Part shown: positions 28,534 to 36,753 of the stretch, piece by piece | How the letters are laid out: each line of letters opens with the position of its first letter | Position numbering within the stretch: the first letter of the stretch is position 1 | Source of the DNA: an uncultured Planctomycetota bacterium | GTDB taxonomy: Bacteria; Planctomycetota; Planctomycetia; Gemmatales; HRBIN36 | NCBI GenBank assembly: GCA_937944855.1 | Contig: CALFAY010000005.1 | Span: 62,001-126,000, forward strand | Length of the DNA stretch: 64,000 nucleotides | Direction of reading: 5' to 3' | The notes under the pieces: model-generated | Seen by the model: only the letters and a program-made list of their open reading frames with translations | What the model was told of the DNA's origin: nothing | Database searches by the model: none | Program-made: the position numbers and the translations under genes

Positions 28534-29799
28534 TTACGCTGGCTGCTCGCCTTTGAGCAGGCGTCGCACTAATTGCGTCGCTTCAGCGTGGGTTTTCAGT
28601 TCTCCTTCCAATTGAGCCTCCCGGACCTTTTCGAGCAGAGCACGGAAGCGCGGGCCGGGCTTGAGACCCATGCGGATCAGGTCGTTGCCGGTGATCAGGG
28701 GCGGCGGGTTGAGTTCCGCCTCCGACCATTGCTCCAACATGCGTTCGCAAAAGGCGACGTGTTCCGTGCTGCGGCCAACAGCTTCGGCATCGGCGCGGTG
28801 CAATTCCAGCAGATCACGAATGCCGGAATGGGAGAGAATTGTTTTCAGCTTGCTGACACGCAGGCTGGCAGCGTCGCGCAGATACTCGTGATTCTGCACA
28901 AGCCACGTGATGCGGTGTCGTTCGTCGTTAGACAGGCGAAGCCGTCGGCAAATAGCGTCGGCCTCATTTGACTGAAGGTGATGCAGCAACGCTCCGAAAG
29001 CCAGGGGAAAGGAGGGATCGCGGAGAAGGTCCAAGACTCGCATCAGATGGTCCCACAAAGTGCCGCCGGCCGATGCGTCAGGCAAATCGTGCAGCGCCGC
29101 CAGTTCGGGCAGAATGTGGTGGGCCAACCCGGCATCCCACATCAGGGTCATGGCCCGGGCACGGTGCGCATCCGTCAACATGCGCCGAAGTTCTTCGGCG
29201 ATCCGCTCGGCACTGACGACGGAAATCTGCGGGGCCATTTCCCGGATGGCCGCGAAGGTCTCCGCTTCGATGGTCAACTCGAATCGTGCGGCGAAGCGGA
29301 TAGCCCGTAACATGCGGAGCTTGTCCTCGGTGAACCGTTCCTGGGGGTTGCCGATGGCCCGCAGCACTCGCTCTTCCAGATCCCTGCGACCGCCGACGTA
29401 GTCGATAACCTGCGCGGCGATGGGATCGTAGAACAGTCCGTTGATCGTGAAGTCGCGGCGAGAGGCGTCGCCTTCGGCAGTGGTGAAGACGACGGAATCG
29501 GGATGACGTCCATCGCTGTACGGGCCTTCGGCCCGGAAGGTCGAGACCTGGACGCGGATCGGCTTGCCATCGTCGCCGCGGGGACCGAGCACTTCGATGA
29601 CGCCAAACGACGCCCCGACCGCCAAGGTCCGGCGGAAAAGGCGTTGGACCTCTTCCGGCCGGGCATCGGTGGCTACGTCGAAATCGTGCGGCTCCAAGCC
29701 CAGGAGCATGTCCCGAACGCAGCCACCGGCGAACAGAGCCTGATACCCGGCGTCACGAAGCCGATGCACTACTTCGTAGGCGAATTGGGCTTCTGTCAT
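28534..29799 (-). CDS. cca: CCA tRNA nucleotidyltransferase / poly(A)-polymerase family
   Basis: A 421-residue class-II nucleotidyltransferase. GGCVRDMLLGLEPHDFDVATDA holds the active-site GGxVRD and DxD, with the RRDFTINGL block later and an ATP/CTP-discriminating helix EDKLRMLRAIRFAARF. A C-terminal HD-like helical region (DHLMRVLDLL, NEAD) follows. It adds CCA to tRNA 3' ends; a poly(A) polymerase role cannot be excluded from sequence alone. It begins 3 bases after rsmD, so the two are probably co-transcribed. Confidence 0.9.
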   Translation of the reverse strand: MTEAQFAYEVVHRLRDAGYQALFAGGCVRDMLLGLEPHDFDVATDARPEEVQRLFRRTLAVGASFGVIEVLGPRGDDGKPIRVQVSTFRAEGPYSDGRHPDSVVFTTAEGDASRRDFTINGLFYDPIAAQVIDYVGGRRDLEERVLRAIGNPQERFTEDKLRMLRAIRFAARFELTIEAETFAAIREMAPQISVVSAERIAEELRRMLTDAHRARAMTLMWDAGLAHHILPELAALHDLPDASAGGTLWDHLMRVLDLLRDPSFPLAFGALLHHLQSNEADAICRRLRLSNDERHRITWLVQNHEYLRDAASLRVSKLKTILSHSGIRDLLELHRADAEAVGRSTEHVAFCERMLEQWSEAELNPPPLITGNDLIRMGLKPGPRFRALLEKVREAQLEGELKTHAEATQLVRRLLKGEQPA

Positions 29800-29802
29800 G
29801 CT

Positions 29803-30408
29803 TCACGTGGTCGCCTGCGGTTGCTTTTCCAATCCGAGAGAGGGCCTGCGCACCCAGACAGCTAATTGTGTCCGTCCATATTGTCGCACGTCCCATTGGT
29901 CGGGATCCGGCAGTTCTTCGGCAGGAAATCGCTCGTCAGACTGGATGACGAGCACCGAGCCAGGAGCCAGACGCTTTTGCAAGCTTCCCAGCAGGTGAAA
30001 GATCGCCGGGAAATTCTCTTCAAACTCCCTGTACGGGGGACCAACGAAGACGTTGACCGGCTCCGGCGGCGGAAGCCAGCGCTCGGCCCAGCGGTAGGCG
30101 TCCGCCCGAAGTACCGTCGCACGGTCGGTCAGGCCGAACCGTTGTAGATGCGACTGGATGGCTCGCACTGCTTGCGGATCGCGCTCGACAAATGTCGCCC
30201 GAGTCGCACCCCGGCTGAGGGCTTCCATGCCGACCGCCCCGCTGCCTGCAAACAGATCGTAGAACGGACGATCGGGCACGGCGTCGCCGAGAATGCTGAA
30301 GAGGGCCTCCCTGGCCCGGTCGGAAAGCGGACGGACATGAGGTTGATACACCAGGGTCAGTTTTCGACCTCGCAGCGTCCCGCCGATGATGCGGATCTGA
30401 TAATGCAT
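29803..30408 (-). CDS. rsmD: 16S rRNA (guanine966-N2)-methyltransferase RsmD
   Basis: A 201-residue SAM-dependent methyltransferase. IRIIGGTLRGRKL and the SDRAREALFSIL blocks identify RsmD, and motif I is YDLFAGSGAVGMEALSRGA. The target-amine motif, normally [N/D]PPY, reads VGPPYREF here, so the acidic or amide residue is Gly. Either this enzyme uses a different residue or activity is reduced. It lies directly upstream of cca with 3 bases between them. Confidence 0.88.
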   Translation of the reverse strand: MHYQIRIIGGTLRGRKLTLVYQPHVRPLSDRAREALFSILGDAVPDRPFYDLFAGSGAVGMEALSRGATRATFVERDPQAVRAIQSHLQRFGLTDRATVLRADAYRWAERWLPPPEPVNVFVGPPYREFEENFPAIFHLLGSLQKRLAPGSVLVIQSDERFPAEELPDPDQWDVRQYGRTQLAVWVRRPSLGLEKQPQATT

Positions 30409-30538
30409 GAGTGTTCTTGGTCCAAGAGCCGAATTTCCGGCGGCTCACTCTCCCAAGCAACCGGGCCTTCGGGATCCCTTGTTGTCTAGTGTACTCGGAG
30501 CCTCAGACGACGCACCATCCGGCGACCGGCGCCAGAAA

Positions 30539-33031
30539 TCAAGCAGTCCCGACATCGGCCTCGTCGAAGAGCGTCGGATGACCGTCATCGGTTCGGCGGC
30601 GACGACGGAAACTACGTTGCTTTTCCGCGCTGGCAGCATGCTGGTTTTCCAGCTGATTGAGCACTTGCCGTGCCCGGTCGAGAACGGCTCGCGGCACGCC
30701 GGCCAATTGGGCGACGTGGATCCCGTAGCTGCGATCAGCGGGACCGGGGCGGATCTGATGAAGGAATACCACCGTCTGCCCTTCCTCGACCACGGCCGCA
30801 TTGTAGTTCCGCAGACGTGGCAACGATTCGGCCAACTGAGTGAGTTCGTGGTAGTGCGTGGCAAACAGGGTCCGGCAACCGATTTCGTCGTGAAGGTACT
30901 CCGCGACCGCCCAGGCCAGCGACACGCCGTCATAGGTGCTGGTCCCGCGACCGATCTCGTCGAGGATTACCAGGCTTCGCTGCGTGGCGTTGTTGAGGAT
31001 GTTGGCCGTCTCTGTCATCTCCACCATGAACGTGCTTTGTCCTCGGGTCAGTTCGTCGCTGGCTCCGACGCGGGTGAAAATGCGGTCCACTAAACCGATG
31101 ACAGCCCGTCGCGCCGGGACGAAGCTGCCGACGTGAGCCAGCAGAGCGATCAAAGCGGTCTGGCGGAGATAGGTGCTTTTGCCGGCCATGTTCGGCCCCG
31201 TGATGAGGAGTAACAAGCCCTCGTCGGGGCCGAGCCGGGCGTCGTTCGGCACGAACGAGCCGGCGGGCAGGCATTGCTCCAGCACGGGATGCCGACCCTG
31301 TTCGATATGCAGAATCGGCGTTTCGACCAGCTCCGGGCGTTGCCAACCAAAAGCGTCGGCAACTTCGGCCAAACCCGAAAGCACGTCCAGCTGGGCCAGA
31401 ACCTCCGCTGTTTGCAGCAGCTGGCGTGCGTGATCCGCGCAGTGCTGTCGCAGTTGCACAAACAGTTCGTACTCCAGTTCGCGGGAGCGTTCTTCGGCCC
31501 GAAGCACTTCGTCCTCGTGGGCTTTCAATTCGGGGGTGATGTAGCGCTCGGCGTTCTTGAGCGTTTGCTTCCGCTGGTAATCGCCAGGAATCTTGTGCCC
31601 GTGGGCGTGGGTGACTTCGATGTAGTAGCCGAACACTTTGTTGAAGCCCACTTTAAGGCTGGGAATGCCAGTGCGTTCGATCTCCTGAGCCTGAAACCTG
31701 GCGATCCATTCCTTACCGCCCTGGTTGACATCGCGGAGCCGATCCAGTTCTTCGCTGTAGCCTTCCCGGATGACGCCGCCTTCGCGAGGACTCAATGGCG
31801 GATCATCGGCCAAGGCTCGGTCCAGCAGATGGTGAAGATCCGCGCACAGGTCCAGACGACTTTCCAGGTCGCGGAGCAAAACCGCATGTCGGGCTGTCAG
31901 CAGGGCCTTGATTCGCGGCAGTAAACGTAGTCCGGAGGCGATACCCGACAGGTCACGGGGATTGGCCCGTCCGGTTGAGGCTCGGGTCGCCAGTCGAGCC
32001 AGATCCGGCATTTGTCGGAGTTGTTCCCGCACTTGGTTCCGGAACGCATGTTTGAAAAGCAATTCCTCGACGGCATCCAGTCGGCCGGAGATGGTCGGAA
32101 TTTCCGTCGGCGGAGCGAGCAGCCATTCTTGGAGGAGCCGTGCTCCCATCGCGGTTACAGTCCGATCCACAGCTGCCAAGAGCGACCCTTCACGCTTGCC
32201 CTCGCGGAGGGTGCGAGTCAGTTCGAGGCTGCGGCGCGTGACCGAATCGAGGAGGAGAACGCGGCCTGGATGAAAGGGCTTGAGCCGGCCTAGATGAGTC
32301 AGACTTGCTCGCAGCGTCTCACGGAGATAATCCAGGATCGCGGCGGCCGCGCGGAGGCAGAGATCATCGTCGCGGAACCCGAAGCCTTCCAGGGTTTGCA
32401 CGTCGAAGTGGCGGGTCAACGTCTCTCGGGCGAATCCCGGCTCGAAGACCCAGTCGGGCCGAAATGTCCAGCTCAGTCGAGGCAAGGCAGCGCGGAGCGC
32501 TTCGGGAATGCCATCGGCTTCGCGCTCCGGCCAGAGGCACTCGGCGGGATCAAGCCGTTCGAGTTCCTCGGCAAGGCGAGCGATAGGAAGGTCCATCGCC
32601 TGAAACTGCCCCGTGGAAAGTTCGACCCAGGCCAGGCCCGCCTGTTGGCCCTGGACCACGACTGCGGCGAGGTGATTGCTGGACCGGGGATCGAGCAGGG
32701 CATCTTCGGTGACGGTGCCTGGGGTGACGACCCGCACCACTTCGCGCTTGACGATCCCGACCGCTGTGGCGGGGTCTTCGACTTGCTCACAGATGGCCAC
32801 GCGTTCGCCCAGGTTGAGCAGCCTACGAAGGTATGTTTCCAGTTGGTGATGGGGAAACCCAGCCATCGGCACCTGCTTGTCCCGGCTGGTTAGAGTGATC
32901 TGGAGGAGACGTGCGGCTTTCTCGGCATCCTCGTAGAAGAGCTCGTAGAAGTCCCCCATGCGGAACAAGAGCAGCATGTCGGGATGGCGGGCCTTCGCCT
33001 CTTGATACTGCCGCATCATCGGGGTAGTCAT
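30539..33031 (-). CDS. mutS: DNA mismatch repair protein MutS
   Basis: About 830 residues. The mismatch-reading motif is [10 protein letters not shown] (Phe-x-Glu) near the N-terminus; connector, lever and clamp domains follow. The ATPase has Walker [29 protein letters not shown] and Walker [14 protein letters not shown], then the THYHEL switch. The C-terminus contains PTLFD, a beta-clamp-binding type peptide. The ATG at 33031 starts the conserved sequence; an earlier in-frame ATG (33070) adds 13 unconserved residues. No mutL is in the window. Confidence 0.95.
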   Translation of the reverse strand: MTTPMMRQYQEAKARHPDMLLLFRMGDFYELFYEDAEKAARLLQITLTSRDKQVPMAGFPHHQLETYLRRLLNLGERVAICEQVEDPATAVGIVKREVVRVVTPGTVTEDALLDPRSSNHLAAVVVQGQQAGLAWVELSTGQFQAMDLPIARLAEELERLDPAECLWPEREADGIPEALRAALPRLSWTFRPDWVFEPGFARETLTRHFDVQTLEGFGFRDDDLCLRAAAAILDYLRETLRASLTHLGRLKPFHPGRVLLLDSVTRRSLELTRTLREGKREGSLLAAVDRTVTAMGARLLQEWLLAPPTEIPTISGRLDAVEELLFKHAFRNQVREQLRQMPDLARLATRASTGRANPRDLSGIASGLRLLPRIKALLTARHAVLLRDLESRLDLCADLHHLLDRALADDPPLSPREGGVIREGYSEELDRLRDVNQGGKEWIARFQAQEIERTGIPSLKVGFNKVFGYYIEVTHAHGHKIPGDYQRKQTLKNAERYITPELKAHEDEVLRAEERSRELEYELFVQLRQHCADHARQLLQTAEVLAQLDVLSGLAEVADAFGWQRPELVETPILHIEQGRHPVLEQCLPAGSFVPNDARLGPDEGLLLLITGPNMAGKSTYLRQTALIALLAHVGSFVPARRAVIGLVDRIFTRVGASDELTRGQSTFMVEMTETANILNNATQRSLVILDEIGRGTSTYDGVSLAWAVAEYLHDEIGCRTLFATHYHELTQLAESLPRLRNYNAAVVEEGQTVVFLHQIRPGPADRSYGIHVAQLAGVPRAVLDRARQVLNQLENQHAASAEKQRSFRRRRRTDDGHPTLFDEADVGTA

Positions 33032-33177
33032 GTCCGACTCGACACGCTGCCGGGACTCGAGATCGCGCAAGACTCCGTGTTCAACAATCTACCCACGGAG
33101 CGACTGGCGACAACCAACGTGGACGCCAAGTCAGAGGCGGGTTCAGGGATCATGGAATAGAGCGAGAGGAAACAGGC

Positions 33178-33630
33178 CTAGGAGGAGCCGCGTCGTTTGC
33201 ACATCACCACGGTGGTTCCGCCGTCGAGGAAGTGAACTTCGGTCATGTAGTAACGCATGAGCAGCAAGCCGCGTCCGGAAGGCTTTTCGAGATTGGCTTC
33301 CTGGGTCGGATCGGGCACGGCGTCGGGATCGAAACCACATCCTTCATCGCAAATGCGGACCAGGAAAGCATCCTCCGTGAATTGGTAAGCGATACGAATT
33401 TTCTTCTGGGGATCCAACTGGTTGCCGTGGCGGATGGCATTGACGACCGCCTCTTCGACGGCCAGCTTGACGGCGAAGATGTCGCGGTCGGTAAAGGCGT
33501 TATCGCGGAGGAGTTGCAGGATTTCCTGCTGAACGCGGTGAGCTTCAGCGATTAGGCTGGGGATGACATGTTCCCCTGCCACGCCCCCGCTTAGCCGCCA
33601 CATGCCGTCCCATGCCGGGGATGCACTCAC
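33178..33630 (-). CDS. RsbW-like anti-sigma factor ATPase
   Basis: A 150-residue GHKL ATPase of the anti-sigma type. The N box contains EEAVVNAIRHGN and the G1 box FLVRICDEGCGFDPDAVPDP; late G2-type residues read GRGLLLMRYYMTEV. Such proteins phosphorylate STAS antagonists and release or hold a sigma factor. The STAS gene lies 45 bases upstream on the same strand, giving a partner-switch pair. No sigma factor or PP2C phosphatase is within this pair, but an FHA/kinase/PP2C set runs in the opposite direction 200 bases away. Confidence 0.88.
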   Translation of the reverse strand: MSASPAWDGMWRLSGGVAGEHVIPSLIAEAHRVQQEILQLLRDNAFTDRDIFAVKLAVEEAVVNAIRHGNQLDPQKKIRIAYQFTEDAFLVRICDEGCGFDPDAVPDPTQEANLEKPSGRGLLLMRYYMTEVHFLDGGTTVVMCKRRGSS

Positions 33631-33675
33631 GAGAACCAGGCTCCTTACCAGTTCAAGGATAGGCGGGGATCCCGC

Positions 33676-34038
33676 TCAGAACGATTGCAGGGCATCCTGC
33701 TCGGTTTTGTAGATGTTGAAGACCTTTTTCAAACCGGTGATTTCAAAAACTTCGAAGATTTGCGGGTCGATGTTGCACAGAGCGAGTCGGCCCTTGACGG
33801 CCTGAAGCTTCTTGTTGAGCGTGATGAGCTTGCCCAGAGCGGCGCTGGACAGGTACTCGACCTTGGCAAAGTTGAGCACCATCTTCCGCCGTCCTGCATC
33901 GTCCACGAGACTGTAGAGCTGCTCACCAATACTTTGGATGTTTTGCTCGTCCAGGATTTTTCGATCGGTGAACGCGACCACGGTCACGTCTCCGATTTCC
34001 TGGATTTCCAGTTGCCGACGACGCGGTTGAGACGACAT
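33676..34038 (-). CDS. STAS-domain anti-sigma factor antagonist
   Basis: A 120-residue STAS protein, the substrate of RsbW-like kinases. The signature VEYLSSAALGKL contains the serine expected to be phosphorylated, and the DDAGRRKMVLNFAKV strand and LALCNIDPQIFEVFEITGL ends are typical. The ATG at 34038 follows AAGGAG by 7 bases. The open frame runs on to 34125 without support. It lies 45 bases upstream of the ATPase gene and probably forms an operon with it. Confidence 0.9.
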   Translation of the reverse strand: MSSQPRRRQLEIQEIGDVTVVAFTDRKILDEQNIQSIGEQLYSLVDDAGRRKMVLNFAKVEYLSSAALGKLITLNKKLQAVKGRLALCNIDPQIFEVFEITGLKKVFNIYKTEQDALQSF

Positions 34039-34196
34039 GCACGAACTCCTTGGCCCCTCTAGCTCAGCGACCGCGCTGGAACGGGCTGTCAGGCTGGGAA
34101 GTCCCGAAGGTCTGTCAGGTCGCACTCAGAAACAAGTCTGCAGACCTAACGTCTCATCCTAGATTGCCTTGGGATGATGTCAAGCATTTTCTCCGC

Positions 34197-34202
34197 TAGA
34201 AT
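34197..34202 (+). promoter_or_regulatory. Candidate -10 box of the FHA gene, possible leaderless start
   Basis: TAGAAT ends 6 bases before the FHA-protein ATG at 34209, and no Shine-Dalgarno is present. A good -35 at the usual spacing is not visible. Confidence 0.4.
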
Positions 34203-34208
34203 CACCCT

Positions 34209-35141
34209 ATGTCGTTTCGACTCTTCGTGTACTACTGTGGTCTGTGCGGAGCATGGGCAGCTTTCGCAGGTTGGATGCTGGCGAAGGGTTTTGCTCCCGA
34301 GTCGCCGCTGATCAGTGCGATGTTTCAGGCCATGATGCTCGGCAGCGTGCTGGCACTGGCTCTTAGCGTCGTGGACGGTCTGTGGAACGGTATGACCGCG
34401 GCGAGCATGATTCCGAAAGCCGGAGTTTCGATTGCAGTCGGCGGTGTCGGAGGATTGGTAGGAGGCTTTTTGGGACAGGCGTTGTATGGATTTTCATATG
34501 CGACTTTCTTCATTCTTTTCGGTTGGACCTTGACGGGACTGTTAATCGGCGTGGCCGTCGGGGCCTACGACCTTCTGCTGCGCACTCTTCGCCAGGAAAG
34601 TGCTCGCGGGGCTGTGAAGAAAGTGCTGCACGGGGCGTTGGGCGGGACGGTCGGAGGTCTGGTCGGAAGCCTCTGCTTTGTTGGAATTCGCTGGTTTCTC
34701 TCGGCTCTGACCAGACGACCTGCCGACGAGATGTTGTCGTCGAGCGCGGTCGGGTTCGTGGCTTTGGGCGCGTGCATCGGCTGGCTGATCGCCTTGGCCC
34801 AGGTGATCCTCAAAGAGGCATGGATTCGGGTGGAGAAAGGGTTTCGGCCAGGCAGGGAGTTGATTTTGACCAAGCCGGAGACGATTATTGGACGAAGCGA
34901 GGGATGCGACGTTGGTTTGTACGGAGCAGCAGGCGTCGAAAAGGTTCACGCCCGGATCGTTCAATCCGGTGCGGATTACCTACTGGTGGACGAACAAACT
35001 GCGGAAGGAACCTATTTAAACGGAAACCGCATCGACGGGCCGACTCTTCTTCGAGCGGGTGACAGGATTCGCGTTGGTGATTGCGAGTTACGTTTTGAAG
35101 AGCGTCGCAAAGCGGCACCCACTGACGATATATCAAACTGA
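34209..35141 (+). CDS. FHA-domain membrane protein
   Basis: A 310-residue protein with about six Gly/Ala-rich hydrophobic helices (residues 3-200) and a cytoplasmic FHA domain (about 215-300). The FHA signature reads IIGRSEGCDVGL, then EKVHARI, then GTYLNGNRIDG, keeping the Gly-Arg, His and Asn that bind phosphothreonine. It should recruit phosphorylated partners at the membrane. The zinc-ribbon kinase begins 9 bases after its stop, so it belongs to one operon. The hydrophobic region is not a family I can name. Its start lacks a ribosome site. Confidence 0.87.
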   Translation: MSFRLFVYYCGLCGAWAAFAGWMLAKGFAPESPLISAMFQAMMLGSVLALALSVVDGLWNGMTAASMIPKAGVSIAVGGVGGLVGGFLGQALYGFSYATFFILFGWTLTGLLIGVAVGAYDLLLRTLRQESARGAVKKVLHGALGGTVGGLVGSLCFVGIRWFLSALTRRPADEMLSSSAVGFVALGACIGWLIALAQVILKEAWIRVEKGFRPGRELILTKPETIIGRSEGCDVGLYGAAGVEKVHARIVQSGADYLLVDEQTAEGTYLNGNRIDGPTLLRAGDRIRVGDCELRFEERRKAAPTDDISN

Positions 35142-35150
35142 GGCCAAAAC

Positions 35151-36743
35151 ATGCCCCTGGTGACCAAGTGCCCGCATTGCAACGAACCGTCCCAAGTTGC
35201 AGAGGAGCACGCCGGGAAACAGGTGCGTTGCCCCAAATGCAAAGCCGTATTCGTGGCCCCTTTGGCCCGTGCGCCGGTCGGTGTGCCCGCCTCGGGGTCT
35301 GCGGGTGGCGGTTCGACGATGCCTTCGCTGCCGACCCGTCCGCCCGTGACGCCTGCGCCTCCACCTAGTCGTCCCGTGGCAGTCCCCCCGGCTTCGGCAA
35401 CACGGAGCGGCACGACGAGCACGGATAACCGAACCCCGACAGTCACGACCCCCCCGACCGCCAACGCCGCTCGTCCGCCAGTACCGTCCGTTCCGGCGGC
35501 ACCCAAGGGGGCTGCTCCTCCGCGTAAACCAACTCCCGGCGCGACCGCCGATGGGGACTTCGCCGTCTGCCCCGCCTGCAAGTCAAAGATGCCCGTCGGA
35601 GCGACGCACTGCCTGGACTGCGGGTGGAGTCAGGTCCCGAGCGAAGGCGTGGGCGGAGCACAGCCAATTCTGTGCATCAATCCGGCCTGCGGTGTGGCCA
35701 ATCCCCCTAACGAGCGCTACTGCCAACGTTGCAACAGTCTGCTGCCCACGGCGGCCGGAACCATGCTCCAGGGCCGCTATCAAATCGAGTTGCTGCTGGC
35801 GGAGGGAGGCTTCGGACGGGTGTACAAGGGCAAGGATGTGCAGACCCGCCAGCCGGTCGCCATCAAGGACATGATCTGTCTTGATCCAGATGAGTTCTCG
35901 ATTCGTCTCAATTTCTTCCGAAGGGAAGCGGAGATCCTGCGGGAACTGGCCGGTCTGGAAATCGTCCCCAAAATCTTCGACTTCGTTCAGCAGGGGCAGA
36001 GCGCTCATCTCATCATGGAGTTCATCCCCGGGGACACGCTCCAGAAAATCTTGGAAAACAATAACAATCGGCCATTCCCGACGGATCTGGTGATCGAATG
36101 GGGCATCAAGATCTGCCGCGTTCTGGAGGTGATGCACTCGCGGACCCCGCCGATCATCCATCGGGACGTCAAACCAGACAACATTATGCTTTTACAAGAC
36201 GGCCGGAACATCAAGTTGATCGACTTCGGCACGGCCCGTGACCTTACCCACAGCTTCAAAGGCCGCAATCCGCGGTTGACCCGGGTGTTCACAGAAGGCT
36301 ACGCTCCGCCGGAACAGATCGTCGGAAAGCCGGAAGCCCGTTCCGACCTGTTCGCTCTGGCTGCCACCATGTATCACCTCGTCACGGGAGAGGCTCCCGA
36401 AGGCTTCTACACGGCTCGGCAGCTGGAAGCCCGACTCAAGGATGCCAACGGCAGGATCCCCGACGACCAACGCTGGCTGTTTGAATTGCTGCGGATCAAC
36501 CTCGCCGAAAGCGTCAACGACCGCTACTACTCCGCGGCCGAAATTCGACGCGACTTGGAACAGCGTCGTTTGACCACGCAAGTCGTCTGCCCGAAATGTC
36601 AGCACGTCAACCGCGTTCGAGAACCCTATTGCGGAGGCTGTGCCGCGGTACTGACGCAACCTGGTTCCCCGTGTCAGCAATGCGGCAAAACCAATGCGCT
36701 TGGGAGCCGGTTCTGCATCCATTGCGCTCATCGTCTGGGATGA
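35151..36743 (+). CDS. Ser/Thr protein kinase with multiple zinc ribbons
   Basis: A 530-residue kinase framed by zinc-binding modules: an MJ0042-like finger CPHC...CPKC (7-30), a Pro/Ala linker (40-130), CPAC...CLDC (140-157) and CINPAC...CQRC (175-194), then the kinase domain (about 208-470), then CPKC...CGGC and CQQC...CIHC at the end. Catalytic residues are present: VAIK (Lys 239), HRDVKPDN (337-344), DFG (358-360). No transmembrane helix. It follows the FHA gene and precedes the pseudokinase-PP2C gene after 10 bases, so all three should be expressed together. Confidence 0.92.
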   Translation: MPLVTKCPHCNEPSQVAEEHAGKQVRCPKCKAVFVAPLARAPVGVPASGSAGGGSTMPSLPTRPPVTPAPPPSRPVAVPPASATRSGTTSTDNRTPTVTTPPTANAARPPVPSVPAAPKGAAPPRKPTPGATADGDFAVCPACKSKMPVGATHCLDCGWSQVPSEGVGGAQPILCINPACGVANPPNERYCQRCNSLLPTAAGTMLQGRYQIELLLAEGGFGRVYKGKDVQTRQPVAIKDMICLDPDEFSIRLNFFRREAEILRELAGLEIVPKIFDFVQQGQSAHLIMEFIPGDTLQKILENNNNRPFPTDLVIEWGIKICRVLEVMHSRTPPIIHRDVKPDNIMLLQDGRNIKLIDFGTARDLTHSFKGRNPRLTRVFTEGYAPPEQIVGKPEARSDLFALAATMYHLVTGEAPEGFYTARQLEARLKDANGRIPDDQRWLFELLRINLAESVNDRYYSAAEIRRDLEQRRLTTQVVCPKCQHVNRVREPYCGGCAAVLTQPGSPCQQCGKTNALGSRFCIHCAHRLG

Positions 36744-36753
36744 AGGTATCGCC

